In this document: piece by piece, positions 42,807 through 51,292 of the stretch
Position numbering within the stretch: position 1 is the first letter of the stretch
How the letters are laid out: each line of letters starts with the position of its first letter
Origin: JANMDN01 sp031376285
GTDB taxonomy: Bacteria; Actinomycetota; Thermoleophilia; Miltoncostaeales; Miltoncostaeaceae
DNA length: 64,000 nt
Assembly (NCBI GenBank): GCA_031376285.1
Contig: JANMDN010000032.1
Span: forward strand, 1-64,000
Direction: 5' to 3'
Position numbers and translations under genes: made by a program
Notes under the pieces: model-generated
What the model was told of the DNA's origin: nothing
Databases searched by the model: none
The model's input: the letters and a program-made list of their open reading frames with translations, nothing else

Positions 42807-43085
42807 TTAGAACCGGTGGGCCTTAGCCCGCTCAAGGTCAGCGGCCAAGGCATTCAAGGACTTGGCGAACTCGCGCACCTGGCCAGAGACGAAGCTGGTT
42901 GTGTGTTTGTGGAAGTCCCTGTATCGGGTTTCGAACATCTGCTTCTGGCGATCGTGCCAGTTTGCCCGGTCGATTGCCTGGTGGGCTTGCTTGGTCGCCT
43001 CGAGCACCTTCCGCTCCAAGTCGTGAAGCGCTGCTGCGAGCTTGCGCACGTCGGCTGGGTCAGCGTTGACCTGATCTGAACTCAT
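42807..43085 (-). CDS. WXG100-like small helical protein
   Basis: The 92-residue product begins MSSDQVNADPADVRKLAAAL and has a helix-turn-helix hairpin with ANWHDRQKQMFETRYRDF at its centre, the position and spacing of the WxG turn in EsxA/WXG100 proteins, and an Arg-rich end (LERAKAHRF). The length is typical. The ATG overlaps the stop of the three-module FtsK/EccC-like ATPase gene (ATGA), as expected if it is a substrate or subunit of that machine. The Gly of WxG is replaced by Asp, so assignment rests on length, helices and context. Confidence 0.65.
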   Translation of the reverse strand: MSSDQVNADPADVRKLAAALHDLERKVLEATKQAHQAIDRANWHDRQKQMFETRYRDFHKHTTSFVSGQVREFAKSLNALAADLERAKAHRF

Positions 43086-46000
43086 GTCGCGGTCCTGTTC
43101 GTTGATGTGTGGATCGAGGGGGCGGTGTGAGGTGGATACGCTCGCACGCGTCGGCGCGTCCCTCTCGCGTGGTCGACGATAAGGAGTTGGCTGTGGCGGA
43201 CTTCTCCTTCGGTGTATGCGTCAGTGAGGGCGGCGACATCGGTCGGCCTCAGGCCGCTCCCGACGATCCTCCAGTCGAATTCCTTGAGCAAGTCCCGTCC
43301 CAGGCGTTTCTCAAACTGCTCAAGACCGTCGACACTGACCGCGGTATGGCAACCCAGTTCAGGGCCGTCACGCAAGATTCCTGCGAGGCACTCGCTCATT
43401 TCTGGAACCGTTTGATCGCGGTCCGTATGGGAGGCGTATGGGTCGTCTGCTTCGAGGTCGAGTGCTCGGTGAAGGCCGTGGAGGACCACAAGCACCGCTG
43501 GAGCGTCGTAGTCGGCCTTTTCCCGTCTGCTGGCAATTGCCTCGGCGACGTTGAGGAGCACGTCGTTGAGGGCCGAGCCTCGCCGGTAGGAGGCGCCGAC
43601 TGCCTTGCAAACTCTGGCGAGGTCGAGCGACTCGCCTGCCGGTTTGCAGTCACCGATGAAGTCGACGACGTGCACGGTGAGCCCTCCTGCGGCCGCGTCA
43701 CTTAGGCAGGAGTGCGTGGCACCTTCGATTGCGATGTCGGGATGGTCGTCGTCGCTCGCGCCGAGGAGGAGGACGTTGGCTCCACGCCCTCGACGGAGGG
43801 TTACACCCGCCCATGGTTCAAGGGTGAATGGCTCCCCGAGACGGAAGACTGGCCTTGTCGTAAATCCCTCAGGGGCCGTGGAGGGACGGTCGACGAGGGT
43901 GTCTCCGTCGAACACGCGCGGGCGTCGTTCAAAGCCCCATTCGGCACTCTTCTCCTGGATCGATGCAAGGAAGTCGTCGCGTTCGTCCGGTGCAACATAG
44001 AGACCTCGGAATGGCTGGTTGTGCGAGGGCTCGCCTCTGGATGGGTTTAGGATTCCTTCGCCCTGTTCGGCGAGCGCCTTGACTTCCCGGTTGGTGTCCC
44101 CCATGACCAGATCCGCGTCTTCCTCGTTACACATGAATGCGACCCGCATCGGCAGGAGCCTCAGGACGCTCCGGTCCATTGCTGGCATGCTTGAAAGAGT
44201 CTGGGAGCCGACTACGGCGTGGATACCGGCGAACGGTCCTAGTCGAACGATGTTGCTGAAGGCCTCGTAAGCGGCATGGCCCAGCGCGTCGTCTTCCTCG
44301 AAGAGTTCGTGGAACTCGTCCATGAATAGAACGATCCGGGGCATCTCCTCGCCGGTGGCCTTCCGGTACTCGGTGATGTTGGCCTTTCCTGCAGCGTCGC
44401 GCTTCATCAAATCCGCGCGCCGTTTGATCTCCCCATCCAGGCTCTGGAGGACGGCGACCGAAAATTCTCGCTCACTATTGATGGAAACCAACCGGGCGTG
44501 GGGGAGTTCGTCATAGACCTTGAATTCAACTCCGTGTTTGCTGTCGACGAGATAGAACTCAAGCTCCTCCGGCGGGTAGATCATGGCCATCGACAGAATT
44601 GCCGCGTGCATCGCGGTGCTCTTGCCGGACCTTGGTAGCCCCACGATGATTCCGCCGCCGGCGATCTCGATAGAGGAGAAGTACAGGGCTGCGATGTCTT
44701 GCGCCCCGGCACGGCCGATCGGGGCGTAGGTGCCCGCGGCGCTGATCCCGTTCCACCAGGTCGCGGGTAACCTCGGATCGAGGGCCGGTGCCTCTGCGGA
44801 GAGCTGTGGTAGGTGCTGGGAGCGACCCGATGCGATCAGCTTGTTGACGATCGGCATGACGCGATCGAGTGTGACCGGTCCCGATTGGCTACTGCGGGCT
44901 GCCGCGCCGATGCTGAGGAGCAGCCGGGCGAAGGGGGTAGTGGCTTGCCCGTCGGCGGTGAAGGTGATCGGTGGACTCGTATCCGGTAGGAAGGCCAGGT
45001 CGATGGTCCCGATTGGATCTGCCAGAGTCAAACGCCCGCGGTCCCTGGTCAGGTCGATTTGTTGCATCGAGTGGATCAGGCGGTCCACCGCGATGTCGAT
45101 CGAGCGCTCCTGCTCTGGGCCATGTATAAGAATCGTGTGAACGCCGCACCGAGGGCCGTTCTCGATGAGGCTGAGCAGTTGGCGCGACGAGCGGCTCGTG
45201 AATCCCTGCGGATAGTCGAATACAACGACGACGCGGTACGGTTCAGCGACCTCTCCGGCGTGACGGTTGTAGTCGTCAATCGACTCGAATTGTCCGCGCA
45301 AGTAGGTGGAGATCACGACCTCGAGGTGATCCGAGAGCTCCTCGAGACGCGACTCGATGTCGCGCTCGGATGTCCAGGTCTTTTGGTCGACGAGACGTGT
45401 GTCGAACTCGGCGAGGTGGCGGAACTCGGCGACTGATTGGCCGAGGGAGACGGGGTCAATGAAGACAAAGCGAACGGCACCGGCTGGAACGGCGGCAAGA
45501 ACTCGAAAGATGAGGGAGCGCGCGAGGTCCGTGGCCGCCTTTCGATGGTCGACGTCTGTGGCTATCGAGATCCCATTACTGAAGGGAAACTCCACAAATG
45601 CAGGAATGGAGGCGGGACCGATTGACTGCGGCAGTTGGGCTTCGAGGTCGCCAAGCCGGAGAATCGACTGGAGTTTCCCCGCGGGCGCGGCCCCAGCCCA
45701 TCCCGGGTCGCCCCAGCGGGCCCCGGCCTGCCCAACGGCTTCCTCGACACCTTCGACTTTCTCGACCATGTCCGCGCATGCGTTCCCCACCGCGCGCGCA
45801 CGATCACGAGTCGCCGCCGCGAGTTCGTCGTGGAGGTGAGCGTGTTCGGCCACTGCGGTTGCAACGTATTTCTCGCGAAGGGCGGGAAGGGCGGCGTGGA
45901 TCTCCGAGAGGCGGTCGATCGAGTGCCAGAGTTCTGAGGTAACGGTCGGCATCGATGAGCGCCGCTTGAGTATCCGCCCCTTCCAAGCGACTCGCGCGAT

Positions 46001-46351
46001 GAGGATATCGCCGACGTCCTTGAGGGCCCGCTCCAGGCTCCCCCACTCCCGTGTTGCTTCATCGAAGGACGGTGGCGGCGCTTGCGGACTCCTCCTCGGT
46101 GGCACGTCAATGGTTTTCCGAGCGATGCGGCGAAGATCTTCGCCGGCGTCCTCTGGTCCGAAGCGGGCGATGTGTGCGCGGGCCCGCTGCTCCGTCTCAC
46201 CGATGGTTTGCCGGATTTCCTCGCGGCGCGTCCGAATGTGGTCAGCGTCTCGCGAGATCTGTGACTTGACGGCATCGAGATCGTTGAGGAGCAGTCGCAT
46301 CATCTGATTTGCGGCTCCCGTCAACGTTTCGCGCTCTGCCCGACTTGTCAT
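43082..46351 (-). CDS. Three-module FtsK/EccC-like ATPase with N-terminal coiled coil
   Basis: The 1089-residue product starts at ATG 46351 (MTSRAERETL). Residues 1-230 are mostly coiled coil, with no membrane helices. Three FtsK/SpoIIIE-type modules follow. Module 1 (about 245-420) has lost Walker A but keeps VVVVFDYP. Module 2 (about 535-790) is intact, with Walker A GLPRSGKST (571-579), Walker B IVLFMDEF (673-680) and LEFYLVDSKHG. Module 3 (about 835-1060) is degenerate (GLTVHVVDF). Tandem triple modules are the hallmark of EccC/YukBA of type VII secretion. In EccC the first module is usually the active one and membrane helices precede it, so this is a distinct branch. Its stop overlaps the WXG100-like gene. 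Confidence 0.75.
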   Translation of the reverse strand: MTSRAERETLTGAANQMMRLLLNDLDAVKSQISRDADHIRTRREEIRQTIGETEQRARAHIARFGPEDAGEDLRRIARKTIDVPPRRSPQAPPPSFDEATREWGSLERALKDVGDILIARVAWKGRILKRRSSMPTVTSELWHSIDRLSEIHAALPALREKYVATAVAEHAHLHDELAAATRDRARAVGNACADMVEKVEGVEEAVGQAGARWGDPGWAGAAPAGKLQSILRLGDLEAQLPQSIGPASIPAFVEFPFSNGISIATDVDHRKAATDLARSLIFRVLAAVPAGAVRFVFIDPVSLGQSVAEFRHLAEFDTRLVDQKTWTSERDIESRLEELSDHLEVVISTYLRGQFESIDDYNRHAGEVAEPYRVVVVFDYPQGFTSRSSRQLLSLIENGPRCGVHTILIHGPEQERSIDIAVDRLIHSMQQIDLTRDRGRLTLADPIGTIDLAFLPDTSPPITFTADGQATTPFARLLLSIGAAARSSQSGPVTLDRVMPIVNKLIASGRSQHLPQLSAEAPALDPRLPATWWNGISAAGTYAPIGRAGAQDIAALYFSSIEIAGGGIIVGLPRSGKSTAMHAAILSMAMIYPPEELEFYLVDSKHGVEFKVYDELPHARLVSINSEREFSVAVLQSLDGEIKRRADLMKRDAAGKANITEYRKATGEEMPRIVLFMDEFHELFEEDDALGHAAYEAFSNIVRLGPFAGIHAVVGSQTLSSMPAMDRSVLRLLPMRVAFMCNEEDADLVMGDTNREVKALAEQGEGILNPSRGEPSHNQPFRGLYVAPDERDDFLASIQEKSAEWGFERRPRVFDGDTLVDRPSTAPEGFTTRPVFRLGEPFTLEPWAGVTLRRGRGANVLLLGASDDDHPDIAIEGATHSCLSDAAAGGLTVHVVDFIGDCKPAGESLDLARVCKAVGASYRRGSALNDVLLNVAEAIASRREKADYDAPAVLVVLHGLHRALDLEADDPYASHTDRDQTVPEMSECLAGILRDGPELGCHTAVSVDGLEQFEKRLGRDLLKEFDWRIVGSGLRPTDVAALTDAYTEGEVRHSQLLIVDHARGTRRRVRAYPPHTAPSIHTSTNRTAT

Positions 46352-46454
46352 CGTCCGTCCCGGGCCATCATCGCGGAAGGCTCCGAGCGCTTCGCGTCCG
46401 CCAAGCTTCGAATCCGATCCTGTGAGCTGGACGCATGAGGAAGCGGTATCGCGC

Positions 46455-47819
46455 TCACGGTCGGAGGTCCATCGGAGGGCAGAGCACGAATTGGGCGAAG
46501 TCCTCGGCGGTCCATACCGGCGGGGCCTGCAGTGCTGCGCCCATGCTTGCGTACAGATCCCACAGATCCGCGGACCGTGCGACCTCGTTCCGGACGAGGT
46601 ACGGGTCGTCAAGGCTGAAGATCGTCTCGTTGATACTGATGAACTCGTCGCCGGCGCGCGACACGAGAATTTTGTTGCCCGCGGGCCCAAACGAGAGGGT
46701 TGCCACGTGGCGGGTCTCTCCGGGCGCGAGAGGTGTCAGGGCGTGTGAGTCCCTCGCCGGAGGGGGTCCGAGAGTCGCCCACGGATCTCCGGCATGATGC
46801 CTCTGCCAGTGAGACCACTCGAGTCCGGTGACGGCGATCGGTGCAACGCACCGGGAGCGCAGGTGAAGTACGGCGGCCTCGAGCAGAGCCTGGATGACGG
46901 CGTCGTCTTCGGTGACATCGGTCGTCGCGTTGAAAAGCGCCCGCTCGCCGCCAACCGCCACCCATCCTCCTGCTTGAGCGGCGGCGGCGGCGAGTTCCTT
47001 GACAAAAGTCCTCCCGCCGTGGGCGAAGCGTCGGGCGACGTCGCTCTCGACCTCGACGGCCGACTCAATGTCCCGTTGATAGTCGCTAAAGCAGCCGCGC
47101 CCGTAGCGCGCCAGGCCATCGAGCAGAAATTGATCCACCAGCGGTGCAGGAACGTCGAGATACGCCCTGGCCGATGCAGGAAGGGACGCCCCTTCTCGCG
47201 CCAGGGTCTGCAGTTCCGTCAAAGCAAGGGTTCGAATCGTCCCAGCCATGAACATCTCACGAGGCGTGATGATGACGTAGTCGTTTCCGGGCACTCGTGC
47301 GAGGGCGGCGACGGCGCTGCTCGCGATCCTGCCTCTGTAGTCGAGAGGCACTTGAGGCAGCCACATATCGGCATGGTCGTTTAGCGTGAGTTGCCCGTGG
47401 AGGCCTACCCACCAACGGCAAAAGTTGAATGCCCGAGGAGCAAAGCCCGTGTCGGCCATCCTCTCGGCAAGGTCACAGCACTGCGCGAGCCAATGCCATG
47501 GCCGGTTTGTTTCCTCTACGTGTCCCTCTCGAAGGGCCGTCCACGGATCGACGCCCCCTACCGCTTCCGAGAATTCGCGGATCGCGCTGCGGATGCCGGC
47601 ATCGGAGCCTCCAATTTCGCCTTCGATGCGCTCAAGCAGTCGCTTGCCGAGGTCGAGATCCTCGGGAACGAGGCTGATTGGTTGCGGCGCAGGCTCGCTC
47701 CGAGGCTGTGGCTCAGGCTTGACCTTTCGAAACAGTCGGCGCTTCTGCGGCCGGATGGCCGAGAAGTAGAGCATCGAGATAACCGCGACCATGATGATCG
47801 GAAATACGAGATTTGCCAT
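46455..47819 (-). CDS. Membrane-anchored protein with YajC-like N-terminus
   Basis: The 454-residue product begins NLVFPIIMVAVISMLYFSAI with RPQKRRLF, a single membrane helix followed by the basic RPQ motif seen in YajC. A Pro-rich linker (residues 35-50) leads to an intracellular domain of about 400 residues with no family I recognise; it has several Trp-rich stretches (WHWLAQCCDLAERMA, FNFCRWWVGLHGQL). ATG 47819 has a good AGGAG upstream. It precedes the FtsK-type ATPase by 103 bp, and might recruit this membrane-helix-less ATPase to the membrane (inference). Confidence 0.6.
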   Translation of the reverse strand: MANLVFPIIMVAVISMLYFSAIRPQKRRLFRKVKPEPQPRSEPAPQPISLVPEDLDLGKRLLERIEGEIGGSDAGIRSAIREFSEAVGGVDPWTALREGHVEETNRPWHWLAQCCDLAERMADTGFAPRAFNFCRWWVGLHGQLTLNDHADMWLPQVPLDYRGRIASSAVAALARVPGNDYVIITPREMFMAGTIRTLALTELQTLAREGASLPASARAYLDVPAPLVDQFLLDGLARYGRGCFSDYQRDIESAVEVESDVARRFAHGGRTFVKELAAAAAQAGGWVAVGGERALFNATTDVTEDDAVIQALLEAAVLHLRSRCVAPIAVTGLEWSHWQRHHAGDPWATLGPPPARDSHALTPLAPGETRHVATLSFGPAGNKILVSRAGDEFISINETIFSLDDPYLVRNEVARSADLWDLYASMGAALQAPPVWTAEDFAQFVLCPPMDLRP

Positions 47820-48226
47820 CTCAGCATGCTCCTTTGACGAAAGGTCGGCGGCATCTCGGCTCGTGGCGGTGTCGAGGAACGGACTTCATCTCTTGGACAG
47901 GCGGGCGACGCGGCTTTGTAGTTGGCGATCCAGGATCGGATGTGCACGAGCGGCGAGCGCGAGGCAATGCGCGCGAATCGCCTCGCGATCTCGAACGTTC
48001 TCCTGGTCGGAATGGTCCAGTAAGTCGAGTGCGCAGTATCGTTAGCAACTCGGTCGCTAACCGAGCGCCGTGAAGAGTCATCATTCGCGGCCCATTGACG
48101 GTTTGCGTCCGCCAGCGCGACCGCACTGCCGCGTTGGTCACCACTGGACCAAGCCTCTCCCGCTCTGCATCGCCGCACCAATAGGCAGGTTCTCGCGGAA
48201 CATGTTCCGCGCTACTTGGGCGGCAG
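47820..48226. other. Intergenic region carrying an 18-bp palindrome
   Basis: About 400 bases between two minus-strand genes. No gene-like frame is visible. The main feature is the palindrome at 48194-48211. The promoter for the gene at 47819 probably lies in this gap. Confidence 0.4.
48194..48211. promoter_or_regulatory. Perfect 18-bp palindrome
   Basis: CGCGGAACATGTTCCGCG is perfectly self-complementary without a loop, so it suits a dimeric DNA-binding protein rather than a terminator. It lies 16 bp past the stop of the gene at 48227 and 375 bp upstream of the YajC-like gene. Confidence 0.5.
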
Positions 48227-49156
48227 TCACTCATCGAGCCGCTCTCGTTCGAACGCGCTCAGCGCACCGACGGGAAAGTTGGTATCGATCCATCCGGCGG
48301 ATCGCAGGTTCCGGAGGCCGCCATCCACGAGCCTGGCATGAGCGGCGGTACCCGCAAGAGCCGGGTCGAGGTAGTCCTCGAGGAAGCGGGCAAAACCCAT
48401 GAGGGTTAAACCCCCTCCGGGGGCGAATTCAGCCATGCGCTCGACCATCCGCTCGGCGAGACGTTCGACAAAAATGTAGTGGTCGACGCCGGTCGCCATT
48501 GCGATCGCTGGCTGAATGGTGATCGACTCCGAACGGAACTCTGCGCTCGAGAGCACGGGGCCCCGCAGCAGGAGGGTGCCAAGTTCCCACCACGGGTGGT
48601 CGAGATCAACGACGTCCACCGGTTCTATACCCGCCCGGTGCTCGATACGTTCGGGTCGACGCGCAGCGGCCGCACTGATCGCGGCGTCAAAGTAATACTG
48701 GCGCGTCGGTCCAAACGATGAGTCGAACACCGGCAACCCGAAGAACCCATCGTCCGATGGCGGTTGACCCGTGACGATCTGATACCGCTCAAGATAGAAC
48801 GACGGGAGGTTGAACCTGAGGTTTGTCACCCGCATTTGACAGAGCGCGAGCATTGCAGCGTCCGCCAAGTCCATGAACGAGGCGGGGCCGTCCAAGAACT
48901 TCGATGCATACTTCCAGGCGCCGACGGCCTCCCACTCCCCGCCAGAGCCATGCCTTCGCAGCTCGCCCATCGCGGTTGCCCGATTGCTCCGCTCGCCGCA
49001 GAGTTGCCATTGGAGCGGGGCCAATGGTTCACTCGCGGACGACCAGTCAGGCACGCCGCTTAGATCAGGACCGAGAAACTCGAATCGACCGAATCTGGCC
49101 ACTGCCTCCGGGGTAGTGAGGTCCTGCCGTCCAGCCTTCCGGGATAGCCAGCCCAT
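48227..49156 (-). CDS. Uncharacterised protein, paralogue of the protein at 39868-40737
   Basis: The 309-residue product starts MGWLSRKAGRQDLTTPEAVA, with RFGRFEFLGPDLSGVPDW, and has helical SFMDLADAAMLALCQMRVTN and a C-terminal LTLMGFARFLEDYLDPALAG. No named domain is seen. Two stretches match the protein at 39868 (PExxARxGRxxF and a later LxDxALxxL block), suggesting a duplicated family that brackets the ATPase cluster. ATG 49156 is supported by the shared N-terminus. It could be a cluster-specific structural or regulatory protein. Confidence 0.55.
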   Translation of the reverse strand: MGWLSRKAGRQDLTTPEAVARFGRFEFLGPDLSGVPDWSSASEPLAPLQWQLCGERSNRATAMGELRRHGSGGEWEAVGAWKYASKFLDGPASFMDLADAAMLALCQMRVTNLRFNLPSFYLERYQIVTGQPPSDDGFFGLPVFDSSFGPTRQYYFDAAISAAAARRPERIEHRAGIEPVDVVDLDHPWWELGTLLLRGPVLSSAEFRSESITIQPAIAMATGVDHYIFVERLAERMVERMAEFAPGGGLTLMGFARFLEDYLDPALAGTAAHARLVDGGLRNLRSAGWIDTNFPVGALSAFERERLDE

Positions 49157-49396
49157 GTGATCAGTACCCTCGTTCGCATGCGCGAGCCGTGAGCAAGACC
49201 GGATGGCCTGTACTATTGAACGCCTCGCTGCAGAGGCGGCTGTGGTCCTGCCGGCTCGACATGTCGCGCTGGCGCCAGGACCGCTGAATCAAAAGCCCGA
49301 CAGCATGCGAGAGGACTGTTTTCGATTCGGATCGAGCGCTGGAGCGAGGGCAGACTGAGACAGTCCGATCAGGCGCTTGACACTGCTGGCGCTTCC

Positions 49397-49876
49397 TCAT
49401 GCGTGTGAGTAGTGACGGGAGGTCGCCGTGGGATCGCGCTTCTCTATTGCGCTCACCACGCGGTCGAACTGGTTGCGGATCGTCTTGGCGGCAATGGGGT
49501 TCACCTTGCCGTTCTCGTTCATCTTGAGCACTGCCGTGAAGAGTTGGGCGATTGTCTGGCCGGTTTCGCCAGTCTCGACATCGATGGCGATCACGCTTCC
49601 GAAGTAGAACGCAGCGCCGAAGCCGTCCTGATATCCACCAGGCTTGATCGCGTGCGTCCGCTCTTCCCGACTGTTGCGGACCCACTCCGCGGCAGCCTTG
49701 GCACCCGCAGGCGGCGGGACCAGCTTCCAGCTGGATGCGTTCGCCAATCCCTCCTTCAGCCAGCGCTTCTTGCCGAGGGCCTCCTGGAAGAGATCCACGA
49801 CGTCCGTCCCAGTCAACACTGTTGTGATCTCACAGCGCAATGCACCACGTACCGCCATCGTACCCCCACTCTCCAT
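49397..49876 (-). CDS. Uncharacterised 159-residue protein
   Basis: The product contains EITTVLTGTDVVDLFQEALG, AGAKAAAEWVRNSREERTHA and VNPIAAKTIRNQFDRVVSAI. It looks like a globular alpha/beta protein without recognisable motifs. The start is ATG 49876 or, more likely from the spacing to GGGGGT, ATG 49858 (MAVRGALRCE). It lies 44 bp downstream of the small zinc-ribbon gene, in the same direction, and may share its promoter. Confidence 0.5.
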   Translation of the reverse strand: MESGGTMAVRGALRCEITTVLTGTDVVDLFQEALGKKRWLKEGLANASSWKLVPPPAGAKAAAEWVRNSREERTHAIKPGGYQDGFGAAFYFGSVIAIDVETGETGQTIAQLFTAVLKMNENGKVNPIAAKTIRNQFDRVVSAIEKRDPTATSRHYSHA

Positions 49877-49920
49877 CGCTGCCCGCAGACACGTTAAGAC
49901 GTTCTTGGGCGGGTCGACTA

Positions 49921-50076
49921 CTAGTAGTTTTTACCGTGTTTCGGGCACAACCATCCGCGCATGCCGCAGGCGCTTATGCACTGTCCCGGCGCTTGGCCGT
50001 CCCGGCAGACTTCGCAGCGGGTCATTCGGACCACCTTGTTGCACTTCGGGCAATACTTGTCTCTCAGTACGGCCAT
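49921..50076 (-). CDS. Small zinc-ribbon protein
   Basis: The 51-residue product MAVLRDKYCPKCNKVVRMTR continues CEVCRDGQAPGQC and ends WLCPKHGKNY. Two CxxC pairs, two further Cys and a CxxH give enough ligands for two zinc knuckles. ATG 50076 follows AGGAGGTAGCTGTC, a very strong ribosome-binding site; the long frame to 50325 has no such support. Its role is unknown, perhaps nucleic-acid binding. Confidence 0.6.
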   Translation of the reverse strand: MAVLRDKYCPKCNKVVRMTRCEVCRDGQAPGQCISACGMRGWLCPKHGKNY

Positions 50077-50372
50077 GACAGCTACCTCCTTTGCTGGAGC
50101 GGGCTCCGTAAGCGGGTCAGCCTGTCGGTCAGCCATAACACACAATGCGACCGGCCAACCGGTGGGGCGTAAGCATTGAGTGGTGGGATCTTCCTCCAAC
50201 GTGTCTGGGTGGTTGCGCAGCCGCATTGCGCCGACATAGGGCGAGCCTACGTTGCCTGGGTGTAGCAGGTCCCGCTCCTGGTTCCGACGGAACGCGAGCA
50301 AATGGCAAGCACCGTCGATGGCCATCGGTGCTCCGGCACGCTTCGTACTGGGGCCGTGGTAGCGTCGCCTTC

Positions 50373-51032
50373 GTGACTGCGAAGGCCCGACGAGTTGGAC
50401 TTGCGTGTGGGATCGTCGGCCCTCTCGCGCTCCTCGTGCTCCTCGCCTCGGTGACCGTCGTAGACCGCCGATTTCTCGCTGATGCTGGGTGGTCGGCGAT
50501 CAGTCGTACCGATGTCGCGTGGCCGAGCATCCTGACGTTGGGGCCTCATGGTGTGCTCGTCCAGGTGTGCTTTGTCGTGACTGGACTCCTTGGCGTTGGG
50601 TCTGCGCTTGCGCTGGCGATCGTTGTTCCGCCCGGTTCGGCAAAGGTCGGAGTGATGTTGCTCGGGCTGATGTCGGTAGCGGTCTGCTTCATGGCGTTTC
50701 GGCCGGATGCGCCGGGGGCCGTCGGCGCGCCGAGCTGGCATGACCACATCCACAACGGTGTGTATCCGTTGATCCCGTTCTCTGCGCTGGTTGGCTCTGC
50801 TTTGTCAGCGGCCAGTTTGGCGCATGTGGCGGGCTGGAAGGGGTTTTCGAGAGTGTCTCTTGTTGTCCTTGCGCTGGTGGTCATCGCGATTGGGAGTTCG
50901 TTCGTCGGTGCCGTCGCCCAGCTTGCCCGGTATGTCTTACTCGCTTCGATGATCGCGTGGTCCGAGGGGTTTGCTTTGGCTGGGCGGAGGGCCACGTCCG
51001 ATAGCGCTCGCTCGCAACTTCTGAGCACTTGA
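50373..51032 (+). CDS. DUF998-type integral membrane protein
   Basis: The 219-residue product from GTG 50373 (VTAKARRVGLACGIVGPLAL) has about six membrane segments, including LLVLLASVTVV, VCFVVTGLLGVGSALALAIV, VGVMLLGLMSVAVCFMAF and VSLVVLALVVIAIGSSFVG, with a WHDHIHNGVY loop, typical of DUF998 proteins. Function is unknown. The frame upstream of 50373 is not family-like. It is divergent from the zinc-ribbon gene and is the only plus-strand gene between 40.8 and 62.3 kb. Confidence 0.65.
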   Translation: MTAKARRVGLACGIVGPLALLVLLASVTVVDRRFLADAGWSAISRTDVAWPSILTLGPHGVLVQVCFVVTGLLGVGSALALAIVVPPGSAKVGVMLLGLMSVAVCFMAFRPDAPGAVGAPSWHDHIHNGVYPLIPFSALVGSALSAASLAHVAGWKGFSRVSLVVLALVVIAIGSSFVGAVAQLARYVLLASMIAWSEGFALAGRRATSDSARSQLLST

Positions 51033-51292
51033 CGGTGCGCCGGTGCGTGCTGCCCTACGCCGGAGGGCTTGATAGCCAGCACGCTTGGACGTTCTACTTG
51101 CGGGTACCGGGTTGGGTCCGCCGCTGGTTGATCCGCCTGCGGGAGGGCCTACTGCCGCCGGGCTTGGGGGCCTTTCCGGACACTTGCGTCTCCTTGGATC
51201 GACGTCTCATGCGCCGTGGATTCGACGCGATTCGATCGTGCCACGGTGTGGTGCCGCACACACCCGAGAATTCTCGGGCTACCGGAGCCGCC

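Noticed and set aside
47228..47243. GGGTTCGAATCGTCCC, resembling a tRNA T-arm
   Set aside because: No acceptor, D-arm or anticodon arm can be drawn around it, and it lies inside the YajC-like gene.
48194..48211. The 18-bp palindrome as a LexA/SOS box
   Set aside because: Actinobacterial SOS boxes have GAAC-N4-GTTC; this has a 2-bp centre.
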